Source: Arthrobacter sp. EpRS71 (GTDB lineage Bacteria; Actinomycetota; Actinomycetes; Actinomycetales; Micrococcaceae). From it: DNA of 64,000 nt. Shown here one piece after another: positions 62,244-64,000 of the stretch. The position numbers and the translations under genes are program-made. Positions within the stretch are counted from its first letter, which is position 1, and every line of letters begins with the position of its first letter. Below the pieces are notes generated by a model, which was not told the DNA's origin, ran no database searches, and saw only the letters and a program-made list of their open reading frames with translations. Location of the stretch: assembly GCF_001512285.1 (NCBI RefSeq), contig NZ_LNUV01000006.1, positions 94,721 through 158,720 on the forward strand. The letters are read 5' to 3'.

Positions 62244-63575
62244 TTAGTGGAACTGGCCCTCTTCGGTCGATCCGACCAGTGCGAGGGTGGATGCGTTCGG
62301 GTTGAGCGCGGTTGCGATGTCGTCGAAGTAGCCGGTGCCGACTTCGCGCTGGTGCTTGGTGGCGGTGTAGCCGCGGGACTCGGAGGCGAATTCCTTCTCC
62401 TGGAGCTCGACGTACGCGCTCATGCCTTCACGGGCGTAGCCGTGGGCGAGGTCGAACATCGAGTAGTTCAGGGCGTGGAAGCCGGCCAGGGTGATGAACT
62501 GGAACGTGAAGCCCATGGCACCGAGTTCGCGCTGGAACTTCGCGATGGTGGTGTCATCCAAGTGCTTGCGCCAGTTGAAGGACGGGGAGCAGTTGTAGGA
62601 GAGCATCTGGTCCGGGAACTCGGCCTTGACCGATTCGGCGAACTTGCGGGCCAACTCCAGGTCCGGGGTGCCGGTCTCCATCCAGATGAGGTCGGAGTAC
62701 GGTGCGTAGGCCTTGGCGCGGGCGATGCAGGGTTCGATGCCGTTGCGGACCTTGTAGAAGCCCTCTGCGGTGCGAACCGGCTGTCCTCCTTCGCGGAGGA
62801 TGAATTCCTGGTCGCGCTCGTCAACGTCGGAGGTGATCAGGGTTGCTGCTTCGGCGTCGGTGCGGGCGATGACCACCGTCGGGGTGTCGGCGACGTCGGC
62901 TGCCAGGCGGGCTGCGTTCAGGGTCCGGATGTGCTGCTGGGTGGGGATGAGGACCTTGCCGCCCAAGTGGCCGCACTTCTTTTCGGAAGCGAGCTGGTCT
63001 TCCCAGTGCACGCCCGAGGCACCTGCGGTGATCATGGATTTCATGAGCTCGTAAGCGTTCAGCGGGCCACCGAAACCGGCTTCGGCGTCGGCGACGATCG
63101 GGACCAGCCAGTCTTCAACGGTCTTGACGCCCTCGGCATACTCGATCTGGTCTGCGCGGAGCAGGGCGTTGTTGATGCGGCGGACAACCTGGGGTACCGA
63201 GTTGGCCGGGTACAGGGACTGGTCCGGGTAGGTCTGGCCCGAAAGGTTGGCATCAGCTGCCACCTGCCAGCCGGAAAGGTAGATGGCGCGGAGGCCGGCC
63301 TTGACCTGCTGAACGGCCTGGTTGCCGGTCAGTGCTCCGAGGGCGTTGGTGTAGCCGCCGGTGGGAGCTTCCTCGGTGAGCTGCTTCCAGAGTTTCTCCG
63401 AGCCGCGGCGGGCCAGGGTGTGCTCTTCGGAGACGCGACCGCGGAGACGGATGACGTCTGTGGCCGAGTAATCACGGGTGACGCCTTCCCACCGCGGGTT
63501 GGCGGACCATTCAAGTTCCAGCGCTGCGGCCTGCTGCTCTGCGGACTGCTCTGCGGGTTCAAATGAAGCGGTCAT
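62244..63575 (-). CDS. aceA: Isocitrate lyase
   Basis: Cleaves isocitrate to succinate and glyoxylate, the first glyoxylate shunt step. Length 443 residues. The catalytic [14 protein letters not shown] motif is at 199-212, with [38 protein letters not shown] upstream and [16 protein letters not shown] following. It is divergent from the RamB-like regulator, with a 169-base gap. ATG at 63575 follows AGGAGATC. Confidence 0.97.
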   Translation of the reverse strand: MTASFEPAEQSAEQQAAALELEWSANPRWEGVTRDYSATDVIRLRGRVSEEHTLARRGSEKLWKQLTEEAPTGGYTNALGALTGNQAVQQVKAGLRAIYLSGWQVAADANLSGQTYPDQSLYPANSVPQVVRRINNALLRADQIEYAEGVKTVEDWLVPIVADAEAGFGGPLNAYELMKSMITAGASGVHWEDQLASEKKCGHLGGKVLIPTQQHIRTLNAARLAADVADTPTVVIARTDAEAATLITSDVDERDQEFILREGGQPVRTAEGFYKVRNGIEPCIARAKAYAPYSDLIWMETGTPDLELARKFAESVKAEFPDQMLSYNCSPSFNWRKHLDDTTIAKFQRELGAMGFTFQFITLAGFHALNYSMFDLAHGYAREGMSAYVELQEKEFASESRGYTATKHQREVGTGYFDDIATALNPNASTLALVGSTEEGQFH

Positions 63576-63744
63576 CTTGATCTCCTATGTAATGCCCGGG
63601 CCGGCCTCCGCTGCGCCTTTGCTGCATCGGCCGGCTAACCGGGTTCTGTATTTCTTTTCGTAAGACCTACTTTTCTGCACTTCCAATGGACTTACTAGAG
63701 GAAAACAGTGGAAAGAAATGCACTTCTTCGCGTATTCTCAAGAA
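63576..63744. promoter_or_regulatory. aceA / ramB-like divergent promoter region
   Basis: The part next to the regulator is AT-richer than its surroundings. TGCACTTC occurs twice (63677-63684 and 63719-63726), each next to a TTTC or AAA run, 42 bases apart (about four helical turns). These are candidate sites for the RamB-like regulator or another acetate regulator. The exact RamB motif of Corynebacterium was not found. Confidence 0.45.
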
Positions 63745-64000
63745 ATGTCTCCTGTGAGCTGGAATCGTGAAGTAGCGTCGCCGTCGTTGTCCCCTGCGTC
63801 CCCCGAACTGGACGTCATCAGCCTTGGCCGCCGGGTGCGCCATCTGCGCAAGCAGGCTGGACTGACGCTGGACGACTTGAGTGCCGCCGTCGGGACCGCA
63901 CCAAGCCAGCTGAGCCTGATCGAAAACGGCAAGCGCGAACCCAAGTTGGGGCTGCTGCAGCAGCTCGCCGCGTCCCTCAACGTGAGCATCGATCAGCTGC
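63745..64000 (+). CDS. ramB: RamB-like XRE family regulator (partial, runs off the end)
   Basis: Only the first 85 residues are in the window. After a Ser/Pro-rich leader of about 25 residues there is a Cro/C1 HTH: ISLGRRVRHLRKQAGLTLDDLSAAVGTAPSQLSLIENGKREPKLGLLQQLAASLNVS. Placement divergent from aceA and the HTH type agree with RamB, the acetate-metabolism regulator of corynebacteria that controls aceA and aceB. The diagnostic C-terminal domains lie beyond the window, so the name is tentative. Confidence 0.78.
   Translation, partial: MSPVSWNREVASPSLSPASPELDVISLGRRVRHLRKQAGLTLDDLSAAVGTAPSQLSLIENGKREPKLGLLQQLAASLNVSIDQL

Overview
The window is high-GC DNA from an actinobacterium of the Micrococcaceae, most likely Arthrobacter, Paenarthrobacter or Pseudarthrobacter. 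This rests on the fused PutA of about 1150 residues, the dnaX-ffs-tRNA-Ser neighbourhood, sugar ABC importers without their own ATPase, and an aceB/aceA pair beside a RamB-like regulator. It looks chromosomal. No CRISPR array, rRNA, phage or intact insertion sequence was seen.

Layout. 0-13 kb: an MFS exporter with a TetR regulator, then core genes on the minus strand: aspartokinase, a DUF427 protein, recR, dnaX and the SRP RNA. A frameshifted Abi-like HEPN gene, tRNA-Ser(GGA) and an acyltransferase-3 membrane protein follow. 12.5-20 kb: putA with a divergent LysR regulator, a DUF2236/MpaB-type protein, and an MFS transporter divergent from a MarR regulator. 20-28 kb: an M23 endopeptidase with a long low-complexity tail, glutathione peroxidase, a CpdA-like phosphodiesterase, a Stealth-family sugar phosphotransferase whose real start codon is unclear, a HAD phosphatase, a VapB-like/LytR_C pair and a TetR regulator. 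28-34 kb: a LacI-controlled arabino-oligosaccharide module (binding protein, two permeases, GH51 arabinofuranosidase). 34-41.5 kb: DsbA/FrnE-like and GNAT proteins, a universal stress protein, and a tctCBA tricarboxylate importer divergent from a CitA/DcuS-type two-component system. 41.7-46 kb: an accessory stretch with a PIN/HTH toxin-antitoxin pair, an LLM oxidoreductase and a HipBA-like pair. 46-59 kb: a 12-gene minus-strand sugar operon opposite a ROK regulator. 59-64 kb: an MFS transporter, aceB, aceA and the start of a RamB-like regulator.

Most notable observations. (1) The 45.9-57.7 kb operon has four canonical Gfo/Idh/MocA oxidoreductases, one apparent Gfo/Idh-like protein without a dinucleotide-binding motif, two TIM-barrel isomerase/epimerase proteins, an ABC importer, a cytosolic beta-propeller and no glycoside hydrolase. 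It looks like a pathway working through 3-keto sugars by oxidation, elimination, hydration and reduction, related in logic to levoglucosan catabolism. Its substrate is unknown. (2) Three copies of one intergenic palindrome family (2.0, 34.0 and 62.2 kb) show four compensatory base-pair changes between two copies, so the hairpin itself seems to be conserved. (3) Several regulatory palindromes can be read, including a site matching the ideal lac operator at 18 of 20 positions upstream of the arabinoside operon, with a second palindrome over the predicted -10 region.

All functions are read from sequence motifs and neighbourhood. No database search was run.
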